Shown: in pieces, positions 23,589 to 34,449 of the stretch
Layout of the letters: the number at the start of each line of letters is the position of its first letter
Position numbering within the stretch: position 1 is the first letter of the stretch
Assembly: GCF_037325665.1 (NCBI RefSeq)
Contig: NC_090259.1
Coordinates: 33,970,649-34,034,648, forward strand
Length of the DNA: 64,000 bases
From: Littorina saxatilis
Lineage: Eukaryota > Mollusca > Gastropoda > Littorinimorpha > Littorinidae
Direction of reading: 5' to 3'
Position numbers and translations under genes: made by a program
The notes under the pieces: generated by a model
The model's database searches: none
What the model was told of the DNA's origin: nothing
What the model saw: the letters and a program-made list of their open reading frames with translations, nothing else

Positions 23589-24635
23589 CAAGGTTTCCAT
23601 CAATTTGCTTAAAACATATGGTGCGACAACAACTTTGTACAGTTTTTGTATTTCCCCTCCAATTTACCAGTAAAGTAACCGTTTGTATATGCTGTGGTTT
23701 GTTCCTCTTCGGGTGAGATCAGTCGAATGTTGGTAGGTTTACATATCCACAGTAGAAACTTAGTAATTTCATCACTAGTGTTTTTGTGATAGCTGATACA
23801 TCATATTCAAATTTCACTCTTTATCTTCATCACAAAAAGTATAAAAAATATGTTACTGTAACGTTATATTTATAAGATTTCCCTGATGTTCGACCAAGCG
23901 GTTTTAAGTGGACAGACAGGCAATTAAAGGCATATGTACGCGCTCCCGTGTTTACAAAGTGTAGTTTGCCCACAATCGATGTCAAATGCATCATAAGGCC
24001 ATATAATGACGATATGTCGCAATGCGCGGACCATATACATGCATTACAGCTTGTTCTAGCCTCTGAAAAAGTGAGGATGTCAACAAAGACGCGGAGTTAT
24101 TTCCCTTGCGTCAACGTTCCCTCTGTTGGCAAATCTATAAATAGGACGATCTAGATCAAAATAAAAATTCAAATATCTCAACATTTAAGGGGTCCTAGAC
24201 CACAATATTTTGCAGGGAACTTAATTTAGCATGTCTCCAGCTGTTGGTAAAGCAATTAGCGTGTATATTCATCGAGTTAATATGCCTTTAAGCTTATAAT
24301 ACAGATTTTTTTTATTTAAACAATTGTCCAGAAGCTCGCTCGGAAGACACACGCGAGATAATTACTGCTAGGTCGAAGATCAGTGAACGTAACGTTTTGC
24401 TTTGTTATGAATACATAACGTTCCAATAACATGCCTTTCTTGATTTTTTTAAATTTTGGGACGTTGGCAGTCTATTTCTTTTTGGATTTGACTCTTTATA
24501 TATATCTTTGATATAAGCACGTGAAGACCAATATTCCTTTTTGTGTTATTTCTAGCCTTAGCATTCCTTGAACTTACAGAAAACTTGACTTTAACAACAT
24601 TCGTATCCCTTCTACATGCAAAGGGCCGGTAGGGT
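23589..24635. other. Non-coding stretch
   Basis: AT-rich, with no recognisable gene, element or long repeat. Confidence 0.5.
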
Positions 24636-24663
24636 CAGTGTGTGTGTGTGTGTGTGTGTGTGT

Positions 24664-24713
<50 letters not shown>

Positions 24714-24909
24714 TGTGGTGTGTGTGTGTGTTTGTGTGTGTGTGAGTATGTGTGTGTGTGTGTGTGTGTTTATTGTGTATGTGTGTGGTCACTGTGCCAG
24801 TGTGTGTGTGTGCCGGTGTGTGTGTGTGTGTGCCGTGTGTGTGTCTGTGTGTCTGTGTGAGTGTGTGTGTGTGTGTGTGTACGTGTGTGAGTGTCACGGT
24901 GTGTGTGTA
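24636..24909. repeat. TG microsatellite
   Basis: (TG)n with GTGCCGG and GTGA interruptions. Confidence 0.96.
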
Positions 24910-25319
24910 AAATAATGCTCATAGCACACCACAGTAGTCAACACCCAGTAACCCTTCTCAGTCACACAGCTAACCGTGGGCTAAATAATCCCCTCAGCGC
25001 ATCAAGGGAAGCAACTCTTTCAACCCTCGGTGCAATCGACCATTTCGTTCGTAATGTTCTGTTTTTCAAAACCACTATTTACATCTGTTACGCTTGATTT
25101 AAGCTGTAGATCTGGAACCGATCAAACGCTTATGCTGTAAGGACATGTAATTTTAAGCTTTTGACCTGGAATCGCCTGTACAATGAACGCATTTTGAAAT
25201 TTGATGAAGTTGTGACAGATCAGGGGGGGACAATTCGAGTTTGGTCCAAATGTTGGTGTGCCAGGGTAGAACTTTCTACATAACAATGTTATTTTTGCTA
25301 CCACAGTGTTGTTATTGTT

Positions 25320-25342
25320 GTTGATGGTGGTGGTGGTGGTGG

Positions 25343-25391
<49 letters not shown>

Positions 25392-25460
25392 CGATGATGA
25401 TTGACGTCAGATGATGATTGACGATCGAAGATGATGATGCTGCTGATGATGATGAAGATG
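25320..25460. repeat. GGT/GAT trinucleotide microsatellite
   Basis: (GGT)n then (GAT)n, decaying into GATGATTGACG units on the right side. Confidence 0.93.
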
Positions 25461-25790
25461 ATTATAGCGGTGTAGCCTGTGACAGTGATCCATGTTTACA
25501 TCCCCAAGTCACTCTGGATATATCATATTTGTTTAGCAGATCATGTTATACTATTCGTTGACGGCAGACTGCTAACATCGCCGTGCCACCACTATGATTA
25601 CAGGGATTTTTTTCAAATACGGTCCTCTGGCGTTTGTTAATTTATTTCCCATTTTATTTTCAATTCTCGTCGAAGTGTTCAAAGCAGAAATTCACCATTG
25701 CGGATAGCTAGATTGTTGAGTGCTGACTATGAGTCGTTTCAGTCTCATGACACAGCCACAGTGAAAGAAAAAGATATAATTGTTGTTGTT

Positions 25791-26070
25791 ATGGGGGCCA
25801 GGAGGCCCCCATTTATACGGTTAGTTTCGAGGGTGACCATGGGCAGCGCCATTTTGTTGTGAAATACGTCATCAGTTTGTGTACACAGGAAGTTGTGACA
25901 TCCGTCACCCTTTGGGAGGTGTGAAGGCAACATTGTTCATCGGTAGAAAGTTGTGAAATCCGTCACCCTATGGGAGGGGTGAAGGCAAAATTGGTCATCA
26001 CTGAGTTTGTGTAACACAGGAAGTTGTGAAATACGTCACCCTATGGGAGGTGTGAAGGCAAAATTGTTCA
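25791..26070. repeat. GC hairpin followed by an imperfect 3-copy repeat
   Basis: ATGGGGGCC-AGGA-GGCCCCCAT is a 9-bp stem at 25791-25812. Three copies containing GAAGTTGTGAAATACGTCA and GGGAGGTGTGAAGGCAA follow, near 25888, 25946 and 26019. Confidence 0.75.
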
Positions 26071-26577
26071 ACAAAAACGAAGGTATCATCATAGGTCTAA
26101 ATGTGCAGGGTCAACCGCACCAAACTCAAACCATTCATACTACACTGCATCTGAGTGACAGGTATAGGAAATATCATGAACCAAAATGTTATTTATTTTC
26201 TAATGTAACATTTGTTTTACAAATGTGACCATGGTCTTTCAAACAGTGACATTAAACATTGTTATGTTAAAAATAAACAAAAAATAAAAAATAAATAAAA
26301 AAAGCTTTTGTGCACAAATCAGAAAATACATTGTACATTTTACCTACAGGCCAAACAGTGTCTGTGGCAAAGGACCCAGCAAGTTGCACTGATCTATATT
26401 TTTAGATCAGTGGCAAGTTGTCAAGAACATGCGCTTGTATTTGGATGTGTCCACTGATAGTAGGTTTGCGGTTGTGATCAATCAGAATAATGTGGGAATA
26501 AAAATGTATGACAGTTTGGTATGATGACATGTAATACACATATGCTGAAATGTAACCGTTTATACATGATATTAACA
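26071..26577. other. Non-coding AT-rich stretch
   Basis: No gene is seen. A short AAAATAAA-type run lies at about 26268-26303. Confidence 0.5.
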
Positions 26578-26716
26578 GCTATTGTGTTTTCAGCGTAGCA
26601 ATAGGGTCCGATATTTAGACGAGACAAGTATAATGCCGACGAGTCGAAGACGAGTCGCATTATACTTGTTCGAGTCTAAATATCGGACCCTATTGCTACG
26701 CTGAAAACACAATAGC
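26578..26716. mobile_element. 139-bp near-perfect palindrome
   Basis: GCTATTGTGTTTTCAGCG and about 45 further bases pair with their inverted copy ending at 26716. The loop is about 10 bases, and only a few mismatches lie near it. This looks like a foldback terminus of a DNA transposon. ATTATATAGCT at 26718 is met inverted at 27133, which hints at a larger element ending near 27145. Confidence 0.7.
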
Positions 26717-27004
26717 GATTATATAGCTGTTATGACCTTGATTTGTTGTTCCAAACTTACAAAATGACAGTTTTTGCGTCGATGCGTTGATCTCAGGTTT
26801 TGATAGCAGACAAACTTCTTATACGCGCATCATGTTCGCGCAGACATGCACACCGCTACACGCTTTCTGACTTTGTAAGAAAAACTGACTCCAAGTGCAT
26901 TCGACTTCACAACACAGTTGTTGAAACAGCCTTTTAAGTTGTCAGTGTATGCTGTTGTCGATAGAAACATCGCCGTGGTACAGATGGGTGAACCGGAATC
27001 ATGC

Positions 27005-27054
27005 GTCGGCCATTTTTCTCAATATGCTTTTGGATATTGAGTAAAATGGCCGAC
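27005..27054. repeat. Hairpin, 21-bp arms
   Basis: GTCGGCCATTTTTCTCAATAT and its inverted copy (one mismatch) surround an 8-base loop. It lies inside the possible larger element 26578-27145. Confidence 0.65.
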
Positions 27055-27464
27055 TTCCGCCGCATTATGCTTTGATGATCGGAAGAGACCATCCAATCAC
27101 AGCCCCCGAATTCCCCCACGTGTTCATCAGAATAGCTATATAATATTATTAATGGCTGTTGCCATGACCATGAACCCCAAGAAAGGTTCTATGTTATGTA
27201 AATCAAAATACCAAAATCAAGCACCTATTAATCTGGTCTACGGCGCGGGAAGATTGAGACCTTCGTAAACGTTCAACGTTGGCCAATAATGATTTTAACA
27301 ATGTTGTGTCGTTTTGTATTATGTTTTATTTTGTTGATCAATTGATAAATATGTCTTCCCAACATATCACAAATCAAACAAAAATAAAGTCTTAGAGAAC
27401 TACAATAATTATTGTTGCCGTCAAAACCTTGCAAGGCCTCAACCGTTCTCACGAGATCAGTTAC

Positions 27465-27630
27465 ATTTTTTTTTCTCTCTCTCATTCTCTGTCTGTATGT
27501 ATGTCTTTTTCTGTGTCTCCCTCTGAGTCTCTCCGCTTCTGTCTTTCTATGTCTGTCTCTGTCTATGTGTGTGTGTGTGTGTGTCTCTCTCTCTCTCTCT
27601 CGCTCTCACTTTCTCTCTCTCTCATCTGAC
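27465..27630. repeat. CT/CTGT/TG microsatellite
   Basis: Pyrimidine-rich low-complexity sequence with (TG)n near 27567-27582. Confidence 0.9.
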
Positions 27631-27642
27631 TCTTGGCACACA

Positions 27643-27830
27643 GGTCAAAGCAGAGGTTAACTTGAGTGCACGTGTACCTAGCAGGAGGGGGATGATTTAG
27701 CTGAGGGCAGTGAACATGTGTCTCAAAGCAGATGTTAACTTGAGTGCACATGTACCTAGCTGGAGGGGGGGGGGGGGGGGGGGGCGATTTCTTGAATTAG
27801 CTGAGGGCGGTGAACATGTGTCGTTGTTTG
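27643..27830. repeat. Two-copy tandem duplication with poly(G)
   Basis: A unit of about 75-95 bases (TCAAAGCAGAGGTTAACTTG, TGTACCTAGC, TTAGCTGAGGGC) occurs twice. The second copy holds an expanded G run at about 27763-27784. Confidence 0.85.
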
Positions 27831-28109
27831 CCGTTGTCATGAGAACAGTTACTTTTGTTTTGTTTCGTTTTTTCCTCCAAATGTTTGCATTTTCACAACA
27901 GGCTTTTGGTTTAAACAGTTTTATTCAGTTGCATAAATACAAAGCCGTAATTGAAAATTGTAATTAAGGGAGCACAACAAGATAAACTTATAAATGTGCT
28001 CTTAGAAACAAACGAGTAATGTGGCGGACAATATTGTAAATGCATGATATTTAAACAAATGAAAACAAAAACAACAACAACGATAACTATAGCAACAGTG
28101 GTACGGAAA

Positions 28110-28176
28110 TCTCACACACACACAACGCACACTCACACACACACACGTGCACACACACACACACACACAAAAAAAA

Positions 28177-28229
<53 letters not shown>

Positions 28230-28265
28230 GACACACACATAGAGACACAGAGGACAATCAGATAC

Positions 28266-28334
<69 letters not shown>
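28110..28334. repeat. CA and GA microsatellites at the 3' edge of the LINE
   Basis: (CA)n occupies about 28110-28240 and (GA)n about 28268-28334. Read from the LINE on the minus strand, its 3' end runs directly into (CT)n. Confidence 0.95.
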
Positions 28335-28336
<2 letters not shown>

Positions 28337-28397
28337 TTGCATCCACTATAGATCAATTCAATGCTCTAGTAACAAAATGACTAAACATAATATGGTG

Positions 28398-31300
28398 TTA
28401 ACAAAAACGTTTGCTGTCTAATATAAATTTCTGAATCTGATAAAACAGCGCTGTGTTTTCAGCCAAGGACTTGTCACTATTACCGTACATAGCACACAAA
28501 ACAGTAATATTATTATTATCTGGTAGAGTATCAATAGTGGTTGCTCTAACATTCGTGTACAATGGACAGTCAAATAAAAAGTGTTCACAATTTTCAACAT
28601 GAAAACCACACCTGCAGAAAACATCATTTGTCAAATGTCTTTTAAACATATCTGCATTTAAATCGCTTATCTCTAATCTTAATTTACAATGAATGATTTC
28701 TGCTTTTCGAACTTTAGAGTAGACATACGGGGGAATTAGAGGGTCATCTCTGGACAAAAATCTTTTAAAACAACCAATTGAATTCGTTTGTTTTATATGA
28801 TCAGGTAATTCATTCCATAAAGATGTTGCAGAAGGAAAAAAGGAATGCTTATATAATTCAGTTCTACATCGAAACATTTGCCTATCATATGGTTTGCGTC
28901 GGTGGTACGGATTTACTGCTGAAATGAGAGATGGTAAGTAATCAAGTAAGTACACTGGCGCTAGACCATTAACTAATTTAAAATAAACGATCAATTTATG
29001 TTTTCTGCGCCGTTCTTGCAGTGTTGTAAAACCTGACTCATTGTAAAGTTTTTGATGGCTTGTTCCACGAACAGCTCCAATAATAGTTCTAATAGCATCT
29101 AGGTGCATTTTTTCAAGTTCAACTGCCAACATTGCATTGCAATTATCCCATATTACATCTGCATAGTCAAAATGAGGAAGAATAAAAGCCTTATACATAA
29201 TTTCTAGTGCCTTGCGACTGAGCCGATATTTATAGGAACGCAAACATGCAACTAAAATACGAGCTTTAACAACTATAGAGTGTACATGATGATTCCATTT
29301 ACAGTCATTTTGCAGATACACGCCCAAATGTTTATGAACAGTGGTTTCAATTAATATCTCTTCGCCAAATTTTAGCGGCAATGTTTCCGGTTGTCTTCTA
29401 GTAGAGACAGTCAATAATTCAGTTTTGGACTGATTAAAATTAACTTTCCAATTTTTTGCCCATTGCATTATCTGTTGTGCATCAGAATTCAAAATTTCAG
29501 TGCGTTCAAGTGTATTATCGAGGGACACGTACATACTCGTGTCGTCGGCAAATAATTTAATTATTGATTTAATATCAACAACAATGTCATTAATATAAAC
29601 AAGAAACAGAAGTGGCCCCAAGACTGACCCTTGAGGGACACCAGAATGAACACAGCGGTAATTTGACATGCAACCTTTTATAACTACAGCTTGAGTTCTA
29701 TCAGACAAATAATCTTTAATCCATTCTAATAACATATCTCTTATACCTATTGCGTATAATTTATAAATCAGACCACGATGCCATACTCTATCGAACGCTT
29801 TGGAAATATCAAAAAATATTGCTTGTGATGTACATTGCTTGTCCAAAGATTGACACAAATCGTCATATATACCAAGAAGTTGAAAGACAGTTGAGTCACC
29901 TGGAATAAAGCCTGACTGAGATACTGTCAATAAATTATGATCTGTCAAATACGTAAACATATGAGTTTGAATACATTTTTCCATTACTTTACCGATACAG
30001 CTTAATAAGGATATTGGGCGATAATTTGTGCATAGTGACTTCTCGCCTTTCTTGTAAACTGGGGTAACATGTGCCACTTTCCAAGCCTTTGGAAATTTAC
30101 CTTCGGCTAATGATCTACTAAACAGTTTTGAAAGTGGATCAGAGACAACGTCTACGGCTGCTTTAAGAATCTTGTTATGAACAAGATCGGGACCAACTGC
30201 CTTGTTTTGGTCAAGGGATTTAATAATTCCAGAAACCATGTCAGTAGTAATGATAAGTGGAGGAGCGGATCCTGGGTGCTCTGGCAGGGTTGGAAAAGGA
30301 TCATCTTCATCATCAACACAAGATTGGTTAACAAAAAATGTATTAAATACTTCTGCTTTCTCCTCATCAGAATAACAAATAATTCCGTTATTGTCAATTG
30401 GTGGAATTTCTGACTGTGATAGGCCTTTCTTAGTCATGAATTTATTTACTAACTTCCACCAATCTTTGTTACCAAAATGTATTTGCGAATTTATTCTATC
30501 ATCCAATTCAATATCATATTCTTCTTTTCTTTTACGAATTTTGTCTACTAAAATGTTTCGAATGCGTCTGAATAACGCCCAACACCACATAGAATCTAAA
30601 CGTTTAGCTAAACTGTGTATTATTTGTTTTTTCCTTATCAACTTTTTAATTCCCTCGGTTATCCATGGGGCATCTCGTTCATTTATCACAACTGTTTTTA
30701 CAGGCATACAGTGCTTGGCAGTAGTCATTAGTATATCCGTAAATGATTCGACTGCTGCATCCAGTGGTTCTAAGTTAACAACCTCAGGCCAATCTAGATT
30801 TAGCAAATCATCTACAAATTTCCCAATATTGAGTTTTGAATAATTATAAATGGTGCGCTTGAATGAACGTTTTAAATTAACTGTTTTCTTTATTTTAACA
30901 TACGGGCAAGAATGGTCACTGCAAACTGGAGGGAAAATATCAACTGCATCTATCATGTCTGGACATGGGGTTAATATCAAGTCAATAAGAGTGGATGAAT
31001 GTTCTGTAATTCGTGTTGGTTCTGTCACGATTTGAAACAAACTATTAACATTTAATAATCGTTGAAGGTGAGGCGGAGGGTTGTTCATACAATCAGCATT
31101 AAAATCGCCAAGTATTATCAATTTCTGTGGTGTCCTTGATGCTGACTGAAATGATTCATCAATCAAGTCCCAGTAATTTACATTAGCATCTGGTGGTCTA
31201 TAAAAAGTACCAACAAGAAGGGTCTCCTGGTCGATTTTGGTTTCCACCCATACCGCCTCTAGAGAAGGTATGCTCAAATCGTATCTGGGTTTGCATATCA

Positions 31301-31901
31301 AATCACTCTTCACATACACCGCCACACCCCCATGAGCATCACCAGGCCTATCGCATCTTATTGGTGGATGAAAACCATTCAGATTAATATCTTCATTATC
31401 AACATCTGTGGACAACCACGTTTCTGATACAGTAATAATATCGAAACGTCCTAATTCGGCCTGCAAATGAAATATTTTGTTCTTAAGGCTTCGCACATTA
31501 ATATGAACAATAGATATGCCTTGTTCTCTATCAAGAACTGGTCCAGGGTTTGGTTCCACATCCCCACAAAGCAGCAACAAACACAAACATATGAAACAGA
31601 AAAGCATGTTCACAAACATCAATGTACTGACGAGGACATTAGAAAAGTTCGTCTTATTTTTCAAACCGTTATTACAACATCGACTTCGACGACTCAAATG
31701 GTGTGAAAAACTGGCATCGTTTAATATCAAGAACAATAAGAGGGCTAGCGACAAGCCTCTTGACCCGTACAACAAAAGAACTAGACATGAATTAACATTT
31801 CTGATATTCATAAAATAAAGTTTATGCGTCGATAGTTTGACTGCGACACCGGAGTAGCCCCCAATCCTGGCCCTGAACTGTTGAAGACTACATCCACTCA
31901 T
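28398..31901 (-). CDS. LINE ORF2: 2A leader, AP endonuclease, reverse transcriptase
   Basis: 1,167 residues with no internal stop. Residues 38-62 and 95-111 are hydrophobic. They are followed at 112-121 by CGDVEPNPGP, a 2A peptide that in known cases makes the ribosome skip the Gly-Pro bond. An AP-type endonuclease spans about 128-340 (E160, GDFNAD at 265-270, SDH at 328-330). Reverse transcriptase spans about 560-830 (FFDISKAFD, SGVPQGSVLGP, catalytic FADD at 784-787). A Cys/His cluster near the C-terminus (CRCGFHVENCEHFLFDCP) is typical of CR1/jockey-group ORF2. The protein would nick target DNA and copy its RNA in place. A stop lies nine codons before the chosen ATG, so translation starts at it or downstream. 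Confidence 0.93.
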   Translation of the reverse strand: MSGCSLQQFRARIGGYSGVAVKLSTHKLYFMNIRNVNSCLVLLLYGSRGLSLALLLFLILNDASFSHHLSRRSRCCNNGLKNKTNFSNVLVSTLMFVNMLFCFICLCLLLLCGDVEPNPGPVLDREQGISIVHINVRSLKNKIFHLQAELGRFDIITVSETWLSTDVDNEDINLNGFHPPIRCDRPGDAHGGVAVYVKSDLICKPRYDLSIPSLEAVWVETKIDQETLLVGTFYRPPDANVNYWDLIDESFQSASRTPQKLIILGDFNADCMNNPPPHLQRLLNVNSLFQIVTEPTRITEHSSTLIDLILTPCPDMIDAVDIFPPVCSDHSCPYVKIKKTVNLKRSFKRTIYNYSKLNIGKFVDDLLNLDWPEVVNLEPLDAAVESFTDILMTTAKHCMPVKTVVINERDAPWITEGIKKLIRKKQIIHSLAKRLDSMWCWALFRRIRNILVDKIRKRKEEYDIELDDRINSQIHFGNKDWWKLVNKFMTKKGLSQSEIPPIDNNGIICYSDEEKAEVFNTFFVNQSCVDDEDDPFPTLPEHPGSAPPLIITTDMVSGIIKSLDQNKAVGPDLVHNKILKAAVDVVSDPLSKLFSRSLAEGKFPKAWKVAHVTPVYKKGEKSLCTNYRPISLLSCIGKVMEKCIQTHMFTYLTDHNLLTVSQSGFIPGDSTVFQLLGIYDDLCQSLDKQCTSQAIFFDISKAFDRVWHRGLIYKLYAIGIRDMLLEWIKDYLSDRTQAVVIKGCMSNYRCVHSGVPQGSVLGPLLFLVYINDIVVDIKSIIKLFADDTSMYVSLDNTLERTEILNSDAQQIMQWAKNWKVNFNQSKTELLTVSTRRQPETLPLKFGEEILIETTVHKHLGVYLQNDCKWNHHVHSIVVKARILVACLRSYKYRLSRKALEIMYKAFILPHFDYADVIWDNCNAMLAVELEKMHLDAIRTIIGAVRGTSHQKLYNESGFTTLQERRRKHKLIVYFKLVNGLAPVYLLDYLPSLISAVNPYHRRKPYDRQMFRCRTELYKHSFFPSATSLWNELPDHIKQTNSIGCFKRFLSRDDPLIPPYVYSKVRKAEIIHCKLRLEISDLNADMFKRHLTNDVFCRCGFHVENCEHFLFDCPLYTNVRATTIDTLPDNNNITVLCAMYGNSDKSLAENTALFYQIQKFILDSKRFC

Positions 31902-32757
31902 TACGTCACAGCTCTTTGCAAGATTTCAAACCAGTCGGAGGCCAGGAGGTGGTACCACGTCAGTGCCGCGCTCAGAATGATACAACCGGGAAAAACTAAT
32001 TCATATTCAATGCTACAATAGTGGATGAGTGAGAAAGGAAAAGAGAATAACAACATCATCTGACAATGTCTCAAGATGAGAGTGAAATAAGAATAAATTA
32101 ACAAGACAATCACCACAAACAACACCAACAAAGAGAACAAGAAAATTATTGATCGGGAAAATGTAAACAAGTACGAAACAAATCAGAAGATAATAATTAT
32201 AAATAAACGCTTCAAACGAAACCTTTTAGGCATATGGCCATTGGCTCTCTCTCATTTCAACATACCAGGAAACAAGAGGGGGGGGGGGGGTTGAAACAGG
32301 CGAGCACGCGGACTGGAGTGACATATTTCTGTTTTGGTTACTGATATGGCCTGTTTTTACACACTCGCACCAGTCACACACATGGCACGGCTGATGCGAC
32401 AAGTAGGTCAACATCACTCAAGGCACGGGACAGTTACAAAGACAGAGTTTCTGTGCTGAATACCGTCACGTTGCTCTACATCGGTGATAACTGCATACCA
32501 AGGCTCGTGCGACAGGCAATACCACCAATAGGCACATGTTTCCGTTGCCAATGTATCATCAATAATAGCAACTTAATATTATTGTATATCACGTTTGAAT
32601 GTATATTCCAAGTATCAATGAGAAGCATCAGTAGAACATATGTAAATCAATTCCATATTCTGTTACTATAAACGGTTGCTACCTCATTAAATTCAGGGAA
32701 GAAAAGTCTGGAACACAGCACTGGAAGCAAGCTGATTGTAAGGTAACACATATACAG

Positions 32758-33633
32758 TTACAGAAGAGCGAGGAGGCCTCGCATGGTAGTGACTCTCGAA
32801 ACTGCACTGCCTTGCTTAGCAAAAACTACACCATCTCGCACCCAGGTGTCTTCGAGTTTTTTCTCCCTTTTCAGTTGTCTGGCTTTGGCGGCTAATTCTG
32901 ACCGAGCCTGAGTCAGATCGTCATTGATGAAGAGCTTTGGGGTGGGCGTCCGGGCAGCTGGCCAAGCACGATCAGGAAAGATCTTCCTGGGGTCGGTCTG
33001 GGACAAGTTCTTCTTGTTCCTCATAAGAGAGAGCTTGAACCTGAACGAAGTGAACTTGCATATGATCGCTCTGTTGTATGTTTCTCCTGGGCCAGGTCTC
33101 CTACCGACTCTATGAGATCTGTCCATCATCGCGTCAGTAAGGTCAACGCCGACAGACTTCCCAACAGCCTTAACAACAATGTCGGTGTCTTCTTTGTCCA
33201 TCTCCGGGATGTTGTTGATTCGGATGCAGTTCCGTCTACTGTATTGTTCCAAGTCATCCATTTTCTCCCGGAGCTGGACAATCTCTGAGTCGCGTTTCTC
33301 CACCTCCGCACGGTAATGTGCAACTTCCGTCTTGAGGTCGCCTAGTTCCTTGCGAAACTCAGCGATAACCTGGGATGCCACAGCTTTGGACAAGACTTTA
33401 AGTATGTCTGGATCAGACAGGAAGGTCGTGATCTTTTCCTTCAGTTGGTCTTCTTGGCTCATCTTCCCCTTTGGCTTTGGTGTACTCGAAGCCAGCTCGT
33501 TGGAACAGGTGATGATCGTCTCGTCCGGGTCCGATAAACTGTCACTGGGGCACGGCCGCTTCTCAAGGTCTTGCAGCGGTGAGGCTAAGCGCTTAGACAT
33601 CGACACACTCTTGGTAACCACTGACGACGGCAA
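32758..33633 (-). CDS. LINE ORF1: coiled-coil RNA-binding protein
   Basis: 291 residues. An N-terminal Ser/Pro-rich region (about 1-60) is followed by a charged helical stretch with coiled-coil character (about 88-130). YSRRNCIRINNIPE starts an RRM-like fold at 131. A basic C-terminal half holds SHRVGRR and INDDLTQARSELAAKA. This order (coiled coil, RRM, C-terminal domain) matches ORF1 proteins of invertebrate LINEs, which coat the element RNA. It is intact and upstream of ORF2 on the same strand. Confidence 0.88.
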   Translation of the reverse strand: MPSSVVTKSVSMSKRLASPLQDLEKRPCPSDSLSDPDETIITCSNELASSTPKPKGKMSQEDQLKEKITTFLSDPDILKVLSKAVASQVIAEFRKELGDLKTEVAHYRAEVEKRDSEIVQLREKMDDLEQYSRRNCIRINNIPEMDKEDTDIVVKAVGKSVGVDLTDAMMDRSHRVGRRPGPGETYNRAIICKFTSFRFKLSLMRNKKNLSQTDPRKIFPDRAWPAARTPTPKLFINDDLTQARSELAAKARQLKREKKLEDTWVRDGVVFAKQGSAVSRVTTMRGLLALL

Positions 33634-34155
33634 TGTCGAGAAAAATATTGCAAAAAGTCCAAGTTAATAGCAGCTCAGAACTACGCGTACGCGTAATGTA
33701 GACAGTCTCGCAGACAGTCTCGCTTTAGAAATGTCCACAATTTATGTTTGGTACTTGTGGCATACACAAAACAGACACCTAATACAGACAGATCCCTCTG
33801 AGAACTTAAAATACTTCTCCTGGCGCCTGTGTCATGAGAAAACGAGAAAGGCGAAAGACGATTGTCACACCTCACACATCAGCACGTGCAAAGACGTATA
33901 GCAGCACATGATGTCATGAGTAATAGCACGGGGGACATGCTCCGGTCGATGCAAAACGACAACAGACTCACAAGGAAATGTCAAAAATCTTCACATTATG
34001 CGGCAAATCACAAGCATATTATCACCTACTTGAAGTTACAAAGCGCTGAGATCATCACATGTCTATCCAACAGACCACACCTGTCACAACACCACAGAAC
34101 TCGACCAAACTAACATTTACACGGGAGAGAGCCAGACAGGCGTGTCCTTACTCGT

Positions 34156-34166
34156 CCGCCATCTTG
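34156..34166 (-). promoter_or_regulatory. YY1-like motif at the presumed LINE 5' end
   Basis: CAAGATGGCGG on the minus strand fits the YY1 core (AAGATGGCGGC). In L1-type elements such a site near the 5' end directs correct transcription initiation. Its role here is inferred from position only. Confidence 0.4.
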
Positions 34167-34449
34167 CATATTGACAACAGGCTTTTCTGTTTCATCTCTC
34201 ATACATGGTGTCAATTGGAAAAGAAACCGGAACAAAACAGAAGTATCTTATCTCGTGAGAATGGTAGTGTACTAGGTTTGGGGAAAAACACGACAGTACC
34301 TTAATTATCTCTTTCAACCCGTATGGGGCCCTTCCGAACATGTCACAGACTGACAAATGCACCGAACCCATTTGGTTCTTCGAGAGAATTTTTCCGTGAA
34401 AACCTTTTCAGTGCCTCGGGGTCAGCTCAGGGTCAGTGTCATAAGAGCC

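Larger units (their letters stand above)
28335..34170 (-). mobile_element. CR1-type LINE, apparently full length
   Basis: The minus-strand order is: a putative 5' end near 34166 with CAAGATGGCGG (YY1-like); about 520 bases of 5' UTR; ORF1 (33633-32758); an 856-base non-coding spacer holding a poly(C) run on this strand; ORF2 (31901-28398); and a short 3' UTR of about 60 bases ending at (CT)n. Both frames are uninterrupted, which suggests a young insertion. The exact ends and the target-site duplication were not resolved. The unusually long spacer could hold a later insertion. Confidence 0.85.

Noticed and set aside
22364-23603. Two overlapping 400-codon minus-strand proteins made of 11-residue repeats
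   Set aside because: They are direct translations of the 33-bp satellite. There is no splice signal, promoter or unique domain, and other frames are equally open.
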